Notes under the pieces: model-generated
The model's database searches: none
The model's input: the letters and a program-made list of their open reading frames with translations, nothing else
Told to the model about the DNA's origin: nothing
Shown: positions 33,161-41,902 of the stretch, piece by piece
How the letters are laid out: every line of letters begins with the position of its first letter
How positions within the stretch are numbered: position 1 is the first letter of the stretch
Position numbers and translations under genes: made by a program
NCBI GenBank assembly: GCA_947486575.1
Contig: CANKUB010000007.1
Span: 1 to 64,000, forward strand
DNA length: 64,000 nucleotides
Origin: Betaproteobacteria bacterium
GTDB taxonomy: Bacteria; Pseudomonadota; Gammaproteobacteria; Burkholderiales; SG8-41
Direction: 5' to 3'

Positions 33161-34252
33161 TTACAGCGCGCTGGCTGGCGCCACCATCTCAGCCGCAACT
33201 TTAGGCGTATAGCCACGCAACACCGCGTCGCGTGCCGCGCGATCCTGCCGTGCGAGCGCTTTCACCACGTCGAAAAATTTCGGCAGGTCACCACCTTGCT
33301 CGCGCAACATGGCCTCGAACGCCGGTACGCGCTGTGTATAAATCGCCACTGACGCCAACAAAGCATTGTTCGGCTGTTGCGCAAACCAGCGGTCATAGCC
33401 GGCAAAGCCACCCCATGATATTTTGAGTTTTTCGTAATCTCGCTGCATTTCATCAAAGTGCCGCTGTTTGGATGCGCGCATCACCGCAGGTGCGCCGCCT
33501 TGCTTGTACAGCGTATTGAGCCGCGTGCGATAGGTTTGCACCAGCCCAACAAAATCCGCGCGGCGCGCCTGACTTTTTTCGAATAGCTCGCGGTCCTGCG
33601 GGGTGCCGTGCAGGGCAATCCAGCGTCTGAGGCCCTCGCGTTCAACGGCAACCGCAAACGATTCATTGAACACGGAATCGTCTTTCACATACACCACTTG
33701 ATGCGACAATTCGTGAAAGATAATGCGCGCCAGTGTCACTGGCGCACTGTTCACAAAGGTGTTGAGCACAGGGTCGGCGAACCAACCCAGGGTGGAATAC
33801 GCCGGCACGCCGCCGACGTACACATCCTGTCCGCTGGCAGCTTCGGCAGCGAAGGCATCGGCATCGGCTTTTGCAAAATAGCCGCGATAACTCACGCAAC
33901 CCGCCATCACAAAACACCATTGCACCGGCCGCGTTGAAAACTCTGGCGTGGCAAAAACATTCCACACCACAAACGGGCGCTGCAAATCTGCATAGCGCTG
34001 GTAACTCTGATTTTGCGGCAAGCCCAAGTCGCTGCTCGCAAACGCGCGCACCTTTAGCACCAGCGCCAGTTTTTCACGCAGCGCCGGTGGTGACGCTGCA
34101 TCGCTGATGACCTCGGGAATCGGTCTTTCACGGCGCCAGATATCCAATTGGCCGCGTATCGATTGCGCGTAATAGCCCATTTGCGCACAACCTGAAAAAC
34201 CCAATAAAAACAATAAGATACATAACGCCCACAGCGTGCGCGCAAGTATCAT
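33161..34252 (-). CDS. Lipoprotein metalloprotease, predicted aminopeptidase (COG4324)
   Basis: 363 residues. Lipobox FSGC near residue 21 predicts an acylated outer- or inner-membrane lipoprotein. The zinc motif is IIFHELSHQ near residue 180 (HExxH), followed by FNESFAVAVEREG about 15 residues later, giving the third Glu ligand. QNQSYQRYADL and VVWNVFATPEFS near 80-100 are typical of the COG4324 predicted aminopeptidases. The start overlaps the end of the next gene upstream by ATGA (34249-34252), so it is translated together with an alpha/beta hydrolase. Biological substrate unknown. Confidence 0.88.
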   Translation of the reverse strand: MILARTLWALCILLFLLGFSGCAQMGYYAQSIRGQLDIWRRERPIPEVISDAASPPALREKLALVLKVRAFASSDLGLPQNQSYQRYADLQRPFVVWNVFATPEFSTRPVQWCFVMAGCVSYRGYFAKADADAFAAEAASGQDVYVGGVPAYSTLGWFADPVLNTFVNSAPVTLARIIFHELSHQVVYVKDDSVFNESFAVAVEREGLRRWIALHGTPQDRELFEKSQARRADFVGLVQTYRTRLNTLYKQGGAPAVMRASKQRHFDEMQRDYEKLKISWGGFAGYDRWFAQQPNNALLASVAIYTQRVPAFEAMLREQGGDLPKFFDVVKALARQDRAARDAVLRGYTPKVAAEMVAPASAL

Positions 34253-34893
34253 GAGCGCCCACCCCGCGAGAATTTTCCACGGCGCAAGAATTCACACACC
34301 TGCCGCACGACCGACTTCGATATCACCATACCGGTATGGCTGACGTGCAGCACGATATGATCCCGCGCGCCGGGCACCTGTGTTTCTGCAACACAGATCG
34401 TGCCGTCGTGCGGCTTGGGCAAATCCGGCACCACCATCATGCCAAGGCCGACAGCGAGATTGCCTGCAATGACACCAATTTCATAACGCGCAAGATTTTT
34501 CGGACGCGCGCCACGCAGCCATTCGCCTATGGATGCACCCACCGCCATACGCCCGAAGTGCAGGCGTGACAACCGCCGGGCGGCGAAACTGTCAGCAAAC
34601 GGTGACCCCATGAATACCACGCGTCCGATGTCCAGCCGATGCGGCTCATCCAGCATGCACGCAATCAGCAAGCCACCCAGACTGTGACCCGCAAGGTGCA
34701 GTGGATGGGCACCCAGCGTCTGACAAAACGCGGCAAGGCGGCTCGCGTTTTCCGCCATGTTCATGCGCACCGAGGGATAGGTATAGCAATGCACGGTGTA
34801 ACCGTTGTGCTCAATACGGCGCGCCATCCATGCCATTACCGCGCCATGCGTCCATAGCCCGTGAACCAGCACTACGTGCTCTTTAACAGGCAT
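34249..34893 (-). CDS. Alpha/beta hydrolase, lipase-like
   Basis: 214 residues without a signal peptide. VHGLWTHGAVMAWMARRI near residue 10 carries the oxyanion HG motif, and the nucleophile elbow is AGHSLGGLL near 69. A late His (LHVSHTGMV near 190) could finish the triad. The short length and GHSLGG suggest a small acyl-hydrolase of the PGAP1/lipase type. It overlaps the COG4324 lipoprotein gene by 4 bases and follows the histidine phosphatase by 21 bases, so three genes likely form one transcript. Confidence 0.85.
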   Translation of the reverse strand: MPVKEHVVLVHGLWTHGAVMAWMARRIEHNGYTVHCYTYPSVRMNMAENASRLAAFCQTLGAHPLHLAGHSLGGLLIACMLDEPHRLDIGRVVFMGSPFADSFAARRLSRLHFGRMAVGASIGEWLRGARPKNLARYEIGVIAGNLAVGLGMMVVPDLPKPHDGTICVAETQVPGARDHIVLHVSHTGMVISKSVVRQVCEFLRRGKFSRGGRS

Positions 34894-34914
34894 TGGCCAG
34901 TCCTATCGCAATCG

Positions 34915-35556
34915 TTACGCGGCGCGCCAGTCAAAATGCGTCACGCCCGCTTCGCTCAGGTGCGTAATATCGCCCCACGACATTTCCACCCACGCGCCAC
35001 CATCGCGACGGAAGGTATTCAAGCTCGCGTTGTACAGCGGCGCATCGCGTTTTTCACTAAGCGACATGTTGCGCGCAGCACGGTACAGGGTGTCGAGAAT
35101 CATGCCGTGCGTGACCACTACGACGCATTCATCAGGGTGCGCGTTTGCGATCGCATTCAGACACGCCAAACTGCGGTCAAAAAACTGGCGCGGGCTTTCG
35201 CCACCTGGCACAGCGTAGTCGGGATCACGCTGCGAAAAGCGCGCGTGTTCTTCCGGGTAACGCTGCGTCATCTCCGGATAGGTCAACCCTTCAAAAATAC
35301 CGAAGGTGCGTTCGCGCAACGCAGGATCACGCCGAATGTCGCGACCACTCGCACGCGAAATGGCAGCAGCCGTTTCATACGCACGCGACAAATCACTGCT
35401 ATAGAGTGCCGTAAATGAATGCTGCGCCATGCGCTGCCCCACCGCTTCGGCCTGCGCGCGGCCAATGTCAGAGAGTGGTGTATCGGTTTGCCCCTGCATA
35501 CGCCGCTCGCGGTTCCACGCGGTTTCACCGTGGCGTATCAAAATCATTTCTGTCAT
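34915..35556 (-). CDS. Histidine phosphatase family protein (phosphoglycerate mutase-like)
   Basis: 213 residues from the ATG at 35556 (MTEMILIRHGE), which puts the catalytic His at residue 9; the ORF-track start adds 18 residues. Phosphate-pocket residues are seen in RHGETAWNRERRMQG, the acid in LRERTFGIFEG near 81, and the second His in VVVTHGMILD near 151. These enzymes dephosphorylate sugar phosphates, alpha-ribazole phosphate or related compounds. The neighbours give no cobalamin context, so the substrate is open. First gene of a likely three-gene transcript. Confidence 0.92.
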   Translation of the reverse strand: MTEMILIRHGETAWNRERRMQGQTDTPLSDIGRAQAEAVGQRMAQHSFTALYSSDLSRAYETAAAISRASGRDIRRDPALRERTFGIFEGLTYPEMTQRYPEEHARFSQRDPDYAVPGGESPRQFFDRSLACLNAIANAHPDECVVVVTHGMILDTLYRAARNMSLSEKRDAPLYNASLNTFRRDGGAWVEMSWGDITHLSEAGVTHFDWRAA

Positions 35557-35611
35557 GTTCGGGATTACCCTTCTGCCTTCAGCAAAATATGATGGTGATG
35601 AGCGAGTCAAA

Positions 35612-35638
35612 AAATATACATTAAAACAATGGGTTGCG
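35612..35638 (+). repeat. Copy of AT-rich dispersed motif
   Basis: AAATATACATTAAAACAATG then GGTTGCGAT. It lies upstream of the histidine phosphatase gene, in the 129-base gap before the next gene. Confidence 0.5.
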
Positions 35639-35685
35639 ATGTATTGTGATACAGATACCCACTATCTCACGTTTAGCTAAAATCA

Positions 35686-36402
35686 TCAAAATAGAAAAAA
35701 TGAATTTTTTGGCGGGCCCGCCTTCTTATCCTGCTCACGCTTTTTTTGTGCCGCTGCACGCTCGACCTCCTGTTGCTCGCGTAACTGCCTGGCCTGCTCA
35801 CGTTCGGCCGCAGTTTGCTCCTTTTGCATGCGCTGGGCATCACGTGTTTCTTCGCCGCGTGCTTTTGCCGCCTCACGTTCAGGCGCTTCCGCATCACGCT
35901 TTGCGTCGCGCGCGGCCTTGGTAGCCGTTTTTTTCTCCGAGTCCTCACGTTGCGCCTTATCAGCCAGCGCCTGCCGCTGCTCGCGTGCCTTGGCGCGTTC
36001 AGCGCGTGCTTTGGCTTGTTCCGCTCGCGCTGCGTCACCGCGCGCTTTCGCCGCCGCCAATTCGGGCGCCTCTAGTTTCGCTAACGCTTCCTGATTCTGC
36101 TTGAGCGCGGCCTGACTGCGGCTCAACTGACTCTGACTTACGCGCACGCGGCTACTCGCGTTATCGATTCTCGCTTTGTCGCCACTCTTGCGAATGTCTT
36201 CGAGTGTTGCGCGATCACGCTTAAGCTGCGTCCGATCTTGCGCTACTTGCTGCCGGGCCGCTGCGATGTTGGCTTGAAGCGTCGGCTTACTGTCTGCCGC
36301 AAGCGCCGGGGCCACCGGAATGCCGGGGACGGACGGCTGCGCGCCAGCTTGGGAACCCAGCAGCATCAGTGCCAGCATCAGGATTGAAAATATTCTGCGC
36401 AT
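35686..36402 (-). CDS. Exported Ala/Arg/Lys/Glu-rich coiled-coil protein, unknown function
   Basis: 238 residues. Signal peptide about 1-21 (ILMLALMLLGSQAGA). After a short linker almost the whole protein is a charged helix: QQVAQDRTQLKRDRATLEDI, then repeated AKARGDAARAEQAKARAER-like runs and a Glu/Lys end. No domain is recognised. Composition is like TolA- or spacer-type periplasmic proteins and recalls the tail of the FecR-domain protein 3 kb away. It ends with an aromatic NSFFLF. Real coding is supported by a proper signal peptide and start. It is divergent from the TSUP gene. Confidence 0.7.
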   Translation of the reverse strand: MRRIFSILMLALMLLGSQAGAQPSVPGIPVAPALAADSKPTLQANIAAARQQVAQDRTQLKRDRATLEDIRKSGDKARIDNASSRVRVSQSQLSRSQAALKQNQEALAKLEAPELAAAKARGDAARAEQAKARAERAKAREQRQALADKAQREDSEKKTATKAARDAKRDAEAPEREAAKARGEETRDAQRMQKEQTAAEREQARQLREQQEVERAAAQKKREQDKKAGPPKNSFFLF

Positions 36403-36534
36403 GGTTTCTTGCGAGTTAAAAACCCAAAATCTGATAACGCAGTAACCAAACCATCGGTTAACGCGTCATTGTAACGGTTCTGGTTATACTCACCGCTGCT
36501 CATCCGATTGTTGCCGCGCGCCACGCCTTTCACC

Positions 36535-37272
36535 ATGCCGCCACTTGAAGTCCTGATTTTTGCGCCGCTAGTCGTGCTGATTGCCTATTTGATTTTCGGC
36601 ATATCCGGGTTCGGCTCTACGCTGATTGCGGTGCCGGTGCTGGCACACCTGATGCCGCTGAAATTCGTCATCCCCGTGGTGGTCTTGCTTGATTGTGTCA
36701 GCGCCATCAGCATGGGCGTCAAGCTGCGTGCGGATGTGTGGAAGAGCGAATTCATCCCCATGTTGCCGTTCCTGCTGGTGGGCCTGTTTATCGGTGCGTT
36801 TGTTTTGATGAATGTGTCTGCACAGTGGCTACTGCTGATATTGGGTGGATTTGTACTGCTATTCGGCATGAACTACCTGATCGACCGAAAATCACGCATC
36901 AGGCTGCCGCGCTGGGCTGTGGCACCCATTGGCGTCTTCGCGGGCACTACATCGTCTGCATTTGGTGTCGGCGGCCCGCTCTATGTGTTTTATTTTACCG
37001 CGCGCGGTGCAACGCCCGAACAAATACGCGCCACCGTGCCCGCAGTATTTTCATTTACCACCGTCGCGCGCATCGCCATCTTCGCCAGCGTGGGCTTGTT
37101 CAACACGCAAATGGTCATTGCCGCCGCTGCATTGTTGCCGGTGATGGCACTGGGGCTGTGGTGCGGCCACCGGCTGCACGGACGGCTCTCGCGCGAACAG
37201 GCGATACGCATTATTGGCGGATTGCTGCTGTTAAGTGGCACTTCACTCATCGTGCGCGCGGTTGCAAGCTGA
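36535..37272 (+). CDS. TSUP (TauE/SafE) family membrane permease
   Basis: 245 residues from the ATG at 36535; a TTG nine codons earlier is possible. About seven to eight membrane segments cover the whole length (for example FAPLVVLIAYLIFGISGFG at the start, MLPFLLVGLFIGAFVLM near 75 and WLLLILGGFVLLFGM near 98). The GFGSTLIAVP near residue 20 and GTTSSAFGVGGPLYVFY near 137 are the paired repeats of the TauE/SafE fold. TSUP proteins move sulfite, sulfonates, sulfolactate or similar anions out of or into the cell. A sulfite dehydrogenase is 16 kb away, so no operon link exists. Confidence 0.9.
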   Translation: MPPLEVLIFAPLVVLIAYLIFGISGFGSTLIAVPVLAHLMPLKFVIPVVVLLDCVSAISMGVKLRADVWKSEFIPMLPFLLVGLFIGAFVLMNVSAQWLLLILGGFVLLFGMNYLIDRKSRIRLPRWAVAPIGVFAGTTSSAFGVGGPLYVFYFTARGATPEQIRATVPAVFSFTTVARIAIFASVGLFNTQMVIAAAALLPVMALGLWCGHRLHGRLSREQAIRIIGGLLLLSGTSLIVRAVAS

Positions 37273-37301
37273 TTGCGGGCTGATTGCGGCCCGACTGCGG
37301 G
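37268..37301 (+). repeat. Three tandem copies of an 11-base unit
   Basis: GCTGATTGCGG, GCTGATTGCGG and CCCGACTGCGG follow one another at the stop of the TSUP gene, just before the convergent cyclase gene. The third copy has diverged. Probably slippage; no function seen. Confidence 0.6.
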
Positions 37302-38396
37302 CTAAGTCGTCGATCCGCCCTGTATCAGCAATTGTACAAAGCGCCGGATATTCACGTTACTTTGCGTACTCACGGATGTAAATTCAATACCGGCAAGGCG
37401 GCGGCCGTCTCGCTCAATCATGCGTAATACTCTTGCATACAGGTCTGTTGCTGCGGTACCTGCGATCGCCAGATTCAGATCGAGCTTGATATCAGCTTGC
37501 GCCGGCACCTCGATATCCAGCAAGGCCAGCACACCGTTGTAGCTGATATCCAGAATCGTGCCGCTATACATTTCAGGCGCGACTGATTTGCCCTTTAGCA
37601 GTTGAAATTTAAAGGAAATATTGGTTTCCACGCGCGGGCTTTTGCGGATTTCCTGACGCGGCACAATCTTGTTCGCCGACGGTATGCCCAACACTTCATA
37701 GAGATTGACCGGATTTTTCTTACCCTTGACGTACACATCCGTCGGCAATGCCGCCGTGACGAAATCGCGCACGAGCATAAAAGTGGCTTCGCTCACCAGA
37801 ATTTGCCCGCGTAAACTGTAGGCCTCAATGCGTGAAGCGAGATTCACTTCTTCGCCGATCACGGTGTACTCAGCGTAAATTTCCGAACCGAGTACGCCGG
37901 CCATCACGGTGCCGGTGTTGATACCGATACCCATGTTTAATTCCGGCATGCCATTCTTTTTATGCTGCTTGTTGATCTCAAACAGCGCGAGCTGCATATC
38001 CACCGCGCAGGAAACCGCACGGATGCTATCGTCGTCGCGGCTCGTCGGCGCACCGAACAAGACCATGATCGAATCACCGATGAACTTATCGACCGTGCCG
38101 CCGTGGTCAAAGGCGATTTCACTCATTTTGACCAGATAGCGGTTTAATACTTCCAGCAGTTCAGGTGCCGGATGGGATTCCAGAATCGCGGTAAATCCGC
38201 GCAAATCCGTAAATAGAATGGTAACAACGCGCGATGAAAATGTTTCGCCGTTGTTCAGACCCATCGCGCTATGGACCGCATCCTTCAATGCCAGTACAAG
38301 TTGTTGGCGCACGGCGGGCGGCAGCGGCGCGCCCTTTTCCCGCTCGATCAGGGTTTGTATGCTTTGCAGCATTAACGAGGGTGAGGGCGTTTTCAT
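37302..38396 (-). CDS. Class III adenylate cyclase with C-terminal PilZ domain
   Basis: 364 residues from the ATG at 38396. Residues about 55-240 form a class III cyclase: metal Asp64 in LFTDLRGFT and Asp108 in KFIGDSIM, purine-selecting Lys104 and Thr178 (in YTVIGEEVN), and transition-state Asn185 and Arg189. The Lys/Thr pair points to ATP, so cAMP. Residues about 250-360 form a PilZ domain with both c-di-GMP contacts: RKSPR (251-255, RxxxR) and DISYNG (283-288, D-x-S-x-x-G). The protein is soluble. It is therefore a candidate for c-di-GMP control of cAMP synthesis. It stands alone, convergent with the TSUP gene. Confidence 0.88.
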   Translation of the reverse strand: MKTPSPSLMLQSIQTLIEREKGAPLPPAVRQQLVLALKDAVHSAMGLNNGETFSSRVVTILFTDLRGFTAILESHPAPELLEVLNRYLVKMSEIAFDHGGTVDKFIGDSIMVLFGAPTSRDDDSIRAVSCAVDMQLALFEINKQHKKNGMPELNMGIGINTGTVMAGVLGSEIYAEYTVIGEEVNLASRIEAYSLRGQILVSEATFMLVRDFVTAALPTDVYVKGKKNPVNLYEVLGIPSANKIVPRQEIRKSPRVETNISFKFQLLKGKSVAPEMYSGTILDISYNGVLALLDIEVPAQADIKLDLNLAIAGTAATDLYARVLRMIERDGRRLAGIEFTSVSTQSNVNIRRFVQLLIQGGSTT

Positions 38397-38450
38397 TCGC
38401 AGATCATACGAGATACGAGGGGCATATTCGGGCAACGCATGGTGTCGATA

Positions 38451-39641
38451 CTACACCCGCGTGCTGCGCAATGGCGCGAGGTATTCACCGATGCGCCGCA
38501 CCCCCTCGCGCAGCCGCTCTACCGGGCGCGTATAGGCAAAGCGCACATGTTCGCACGCACGATGCGCGCCAAAATCGATGCCGGGTGTGATGGCTACACC
38601 CGCTTTTTCGAGCATATCCAGCGCAAAAGCGTGACTGTCGTGGGTGAAGCGTGAGCAATCGGCATAGACGTAAAACGCGCCGGGCGGCGTGTGTGGAATA
38701 TCAAATCCCAGCTCGCGCAACGCGGGCACCAGATAGTCACGGCGCCTGCGAAATTCCGCGCGGCGCGCTTCGCAGATGGCGAGTGTTTCCGGCTGAAAAG
38801 CCACTAGTGCAGCAAGTTGCGCGGGCGTGGGCGCAGAAAGGTAAATATTTTGTGACAGTTTATCCAGCTCGCGAATGTAGCGCTGTGGCACCACCATCCA
38901 GCCCAGCCGCCAGCCTGTCATATTAAAATACTTTGAAAAGCTATTGATGACGAAAACATTCTCACCCGCATCCACGGCAGTATGCGTGATGCCTTCGTAG
39001 ACTAGGCCATGATAGATTTCATCGACGATCAACGCGCCGCCACGCCCCTGCGCGAAAGCCGCCATCGCGGCGATCTCCGTTTGCGTAATCAGTGTGCCGG
39101 TCGGATTAGAAGGCGTCGCAACCAGCGCCGCAACGGTACGCGCACCCCAATGTTGTTCGATCAACGCCTGCGTCAATTGATACTGCGTGGCGGGGCCGAC
39201 AGGGATGCCGACTGCCTCACCCTCCATCATGCGTACGAAGTGCCGGTTAGCAGGATAGCCAGGGTCTGCCATCAGCACCTGATCGCCCGGATTCACCAGT
39301 GCGGCTATCGCCAGCAACAGCGCGCCGGATGAACCGGAGGTAATCACCACCCGCGAGGCATCCAGCGCAACGCCGTAGCGTGTCTGGTAAAAGCCCGCTA
39401 TGGCCTCGCGCAACTCAGGTATGCCCAATGCGGGCGTGTAAAACAACTCGCCGTGTTCCAGCGCGCGGATGCCCGCCTCGCACACCGGGCGTGGTGTTGG
39501 AAAATCCGGTTCGCCGATCTCCATATGAACGATGTCGCGCCCCTGCGCTTCCAGCGCCCTGGCGTGTGCCAGCAGCTCCATCACATGAAAAGGCTCGATC
39601 CCGCGCATGCGGTGCGCGAGCGGAGAAACGGATGGCGTCAC
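38451..39641 (-). CDS. Class I/II pyridoxal-phosphate aminotransferase
   Basis: 396 residues. The PLP Lys is in VINSFSKYFNMTGWRLGW near residue 230. The cofactor is also held by ATPSNPTGT near 170 (Asn) and DEIYHGL near 200 (Asp, Tyr), and the C-terminal Arg is in VRFAYTRPVERL near 370. MRGIEPFHVMELLARA-like start with MEIGEPDFPTP near 42 is usual for aspartate/alanine-type aminotransferases (AlaA/AAT I fold). It lies 51 bases from the DoxX gene and may share its message. The amino-acid partner is not determinable; the Lrp regulator and 2-oxoacid dehydrogenase 2 kb away hint at amino-acid use. Confidence 0.92.
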   Translation of the reverse strand: MTPSVSPLAHRMRGIEPFHVMELLAHARALEAQGRDIVHMEIGEPDFPTPRPVCEAGIRALEHGELFYTPALGIPELREAIAGFYQTRYGVALDASRVVITSGSSGALLLAIAALVNPGDQVLMADPGYPANRHFVRMMEGEAVGIPVGPATQYQLTQALIEQHWGARTVAALVATPSNPTGTLITQTEIAAMAAFAQGRGGALIVDEIYHGLVYEGITHTAVDAGENVFVINSFSKYFNMTGWRLGWMVVPQRYIRELDKLSQNIYLSAPTPAQLAALVAFQPETLAICEARRAEFRRRRDYLVPALRELGFDIPHTPPGAFYVYADCSRFTHDSHAFALDMLEKAGVAITPGIDFGAHRACEHVRFAYTRPVERLREGVRRIGEYLAPLRSTRV

Positions 39642-39692
39642 GAGAGCACTACTGATCGTTTCTTCCGACGGATGCAGGATTCTCGGCTATTT

Positions 39693-40112
39693 TCAACAGG
39701 CCTCGTCGCTATCCACACTCAACGCACCGCTGCCCATACCCAGAATCATCAGCAGTGCGCCAATGATGGCGAGATTTTTTACGAAGTGGTGAAACTGATT
39801 GAGTTGCAGCGGCTCCGGGTACGTCCAATAGCCGTGAAAATAAAGTGTGGTCGGGATCATGAAAACGATCAGTGCCAATGCGCCCCAGCGTGCTCGCCAG
39901 CCGACCAGAATCATCGTGCCGCCGATGAACAACGCGGCAATCGCCAGTGGCAGCAGAATTTGCGGTTCCGGTATGCCGCGCGCGGCCATCAGTGCAGTGG
40001 TTTTGCCATAGCTGAGCACTTTATCAAAGCCCGATTGCAAAAAAATAAACGCGAGCAAAATGCGCCCGAGCAATGGCGCAAAAGACTTTGACAGGCCGCA
40101 TAAAAAGCTCAC
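39693..40112 (-). CDS. DoxX family membrane protein
   Basis: 139 residues with four membrane segments (about 8-28, 50-72, 76-98 and 108-130). The opening FAPLLGRILLAFIFLQSGFDKVLSYGKT and the ILLPLAIAALFIGGTMILVGWRARWGALALIVF middle are typical of DoxX proteins. DoxX members are linked to thiosulfate:quinone oxidoreductase in archaea, and in bacteria mostly to redox stress. Lies 30 bases from the dienelactone hydrolase gene; the two are probably co-transcribed. Role here unknown. Confidence 0.9.
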   Translation of the reverse strand: MSFLCGLSKSFAPLLGRILLAFIFLQSGFDKVLSYGKTTALMAARGIPEPQILLPLAIAALFIGGTMILVGWRARWGALALIVFMIPTTLYFHGYWTYPEPLQLNQFHHFVKNLAIIGALLMILGMGSGALSVDSDEAC

Positions 40113-40142
40113 GGGATACTCCTGATGATAAGTGCCAACATC

Positions 40143-41075
40143 TTATGCGTTGACACCGTTGCGCTTGAACCATGCAAGACAACGATCCCACCCGTCAATA
40201 GCCTCTTTCTCGCGGTAACTGGTGCGATAGTCAGCGAAGAACGCGTGCGGTGTGTCCGGATAAATGTGTATCGTTGATGGCTCACTCATGAGTTTTTTGT
40301 TCAGTGCGGCCTTCATTTGCTCGATGTCCTTGATCGGTATCCCCGCGTCGCTGGCCCCATACAAACCCAGCACCGGCACACGGATGTTGTTGACGACATC
40401 CAGCGGGTGCATCGGCGTCGCAGCACTGATGTCTCCGGTTAAACGGCCATACCATGCCACACTGGCTTTCACGTAATCGTTGTGCGCGGGATACAGCCAG
40501 GCGATGCGCCCGCCCCAGCAAAAGCCCGTAATGCCCAGTTTATAACGACTGCCGCCGTTGATTTCTGCCCAGCGCACAGTGGCGTCAATATCGCGCATCA
40601 CCTGCCAGTCGGAAACCTTGCTGACAATTTGCTCGAAAATTTCCTTGTTGTCTTTCAGTTTCGACGCATCCCCCTGCCGGTGAAACAATTCCGGCGCAAT
40701 AGCGAGATAACCCTGCTGCGCAAAGCGGCGGCACACATCTTTGATGTGCTCATGCACACCAAAAATCTCCTGCACCACTACCATGATGGGCAGCGATGAC
40801 GGCGAAGCCGGCGTGCGCATCATGCTAGGCATGGCGTAGTACGCCGGAATAGTGCCGTTATCAGTGGGCACCTGCACCATGCGCACGGTGAGATTCAGCG
40901 CCCCGGTGTGAACCATCGTTTGTGCGCAAACCGGTTGCGCGGCCAGCGCAAAGCCCGCCACCACGGAACTCATGGAACCCGCCATAAAATCGCGACGCGA
41001 CCAATGCGGCTTATGGGTGTTATGGGTGGTTAGCGCCAGCAAGTCTTCGCGCGCGTTATTGCTGATGTTTCTCAT
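40143..41075 (-). CDS. Dienelactone hydrolase family protein, Tat-type signal
   Basis: 310 residues. A twin-arginine motif SRRDFMAGSMSSVVAG lies near residue 27, so it is probably exported. The catalytic Cys is in GITGFCWGGRIAW near 175, with Asp in YGASDAGIP near 235 and His in PDTPHAFFADYR near 279: the full Cys-Asp-His triad of dienelactone hydrolases. The family opens lactones in chlorocatechol breakdown, but many exported relatives act on other esters. It is upstream of doxX and the aminotransferase on the same strand. The palindrome at 41118 is in its leader. Confidence 0.88.
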   Translation of the reverse strand: MRNISNNAREDLLALTTHNTHKPHWSRRDFMAGSMSSVVAGFALAAQPVCAQTMVHTGALNLTVRMVQVPTDNGTIPAYYAMPSMMRTPASPSSLPIMVVVQEIFGVHEHIKDVCRRFAQQGYLAIAPELFHRQGDASKLKDNKEIFEQIVSKVSDWQVMRDIDATVRWAEINGGSRYKLGITGFCWGGRIAWLYPAHNDYVKASVAWYGRLTGDISAATPMHPLDVVNNIRVPVLGLYGASDAGIPIKDIEQMKAALNKKLMSEPSTIHIYPDTPHAFFADYRTSYREKEAIDGWDRCLAWFKRNGVNA

Positions 41076-41117
41076 GCCATCCTCAAGCTAACAATGAGTT
41101 GATTAACCATGACATTA

Positions 41118-41132
41118 TGCCAAATTTTGGTA
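41118..41132. promoter_or_regulatory. Short palindrome upstream of the dienelactone hydrolase gene
   Basis: GCCAAATTTTGGTA: arms CCAAA/TTTGG about one centre base, in an AT-rich gap between the Lrp gene end and the hydrolase start. Size and AT centre resemble an operator. A link to the neighbouring Lrp regulator is only a guess. Confidence 0.3.
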
Positions 41133-41201
41133 TCTGACAGGTAAGCCTTTCCCGGTTTGGCAATGGCCCGGAAATGCCGCATAAACTGCCTCTATTGCAA
41201 G

Positions 41202-41750
41202 CTATTTAGAACGATAGCGGCGTGAATTTGAAACTTTTGCAACCTTGGCAGGCAACGGCAGTGCGGTTTTGTATTTAACCTGCTTCAAGGCAAAGCTCGA
41301 ACGAATGTTGGATACGCCCGGAATTTTCGCCAGATAATCCACGATAAAACGCTCCAGCGACTGCATATCGGACACCACCACACGCAGCAGATAATCGGCG
41401 TCACCGGTCATCAGGTAACACTCCATCACCTCGTCGCGTGCCAGCACCGAGTTTTCAAACGTGTCGAGCGCATCGCGCATTTGTTTTTCGAGGCTGACTT
41501 GAATGAAAACGCTCACGGTAAGGCCCAGCTTGATCGGGTCCAACAACGTTACATAGCGGCGTATCAGCCCCGCCTGTTCGAGATCGCGCACGCGGCGCAA
41601 ACACGGCGACGGTGACAGAAATATCTTCTCCGCCAGATCGGCGTTGGTCAGTCGCGCATCGTGTTGTAGCGCCGCGAGAATGCGCCAGTCCGTTTCATCC
41701 AGCGTCACTGAATTCTGTAAATCAGCAATTTCCTGCTTTTTAGTATTCAT
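41202..41750 (-). CDS. Lrp/AsnC family transcriptional regulator
   Basis: 182 residues. Winged helix: [41 protein letters not shown] near residues 18-60, where the recognition helix is [13 protein letters not shown]. The ligand-binding (RAM/AsnC) domain follows ([16 protein letters not shown] near 115). A longer tail ([20 protein letters not shown]) is added at the C-terminus. Such proteins sense amino acids or 2-oxo acids. It is divergent from the homodimeric E1 gene over 152 bases, so it is very likely its regulator, as MdeR is for mdeB in Pseudomonas putida. Confidence 0.93.
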   Translation of the reverse strand: MNTKKQEIADLQNSVTLDETDWRILAALQHDARLTNADLAEKIFLSPSPCLRRVRDLEQAGLIRRYVTLLDPIKLGLTVSVFIQVSLEKQMRDALDTFENSVLARDEVMECYLMTGDADYLLRVVVSDMQSLERFIVDYLAKIPGVSNIRSSFALKQVKYKTALPLPAKVAKVSNSRRYRSK

Positions 41751-41902
41751 ATTAAAGAATATTATTGCTTACAGACTTACTTTTCAAGCAAAACACGCAA
41801 ACACACACCCAACGCAACCGCCTACCATTGGGTGCTTCGCCAAAATGCAACGAAAAGTTTTATTTCTGCAAAATCGTCCGATTCATCAGGATAACAACGC
41901 TC

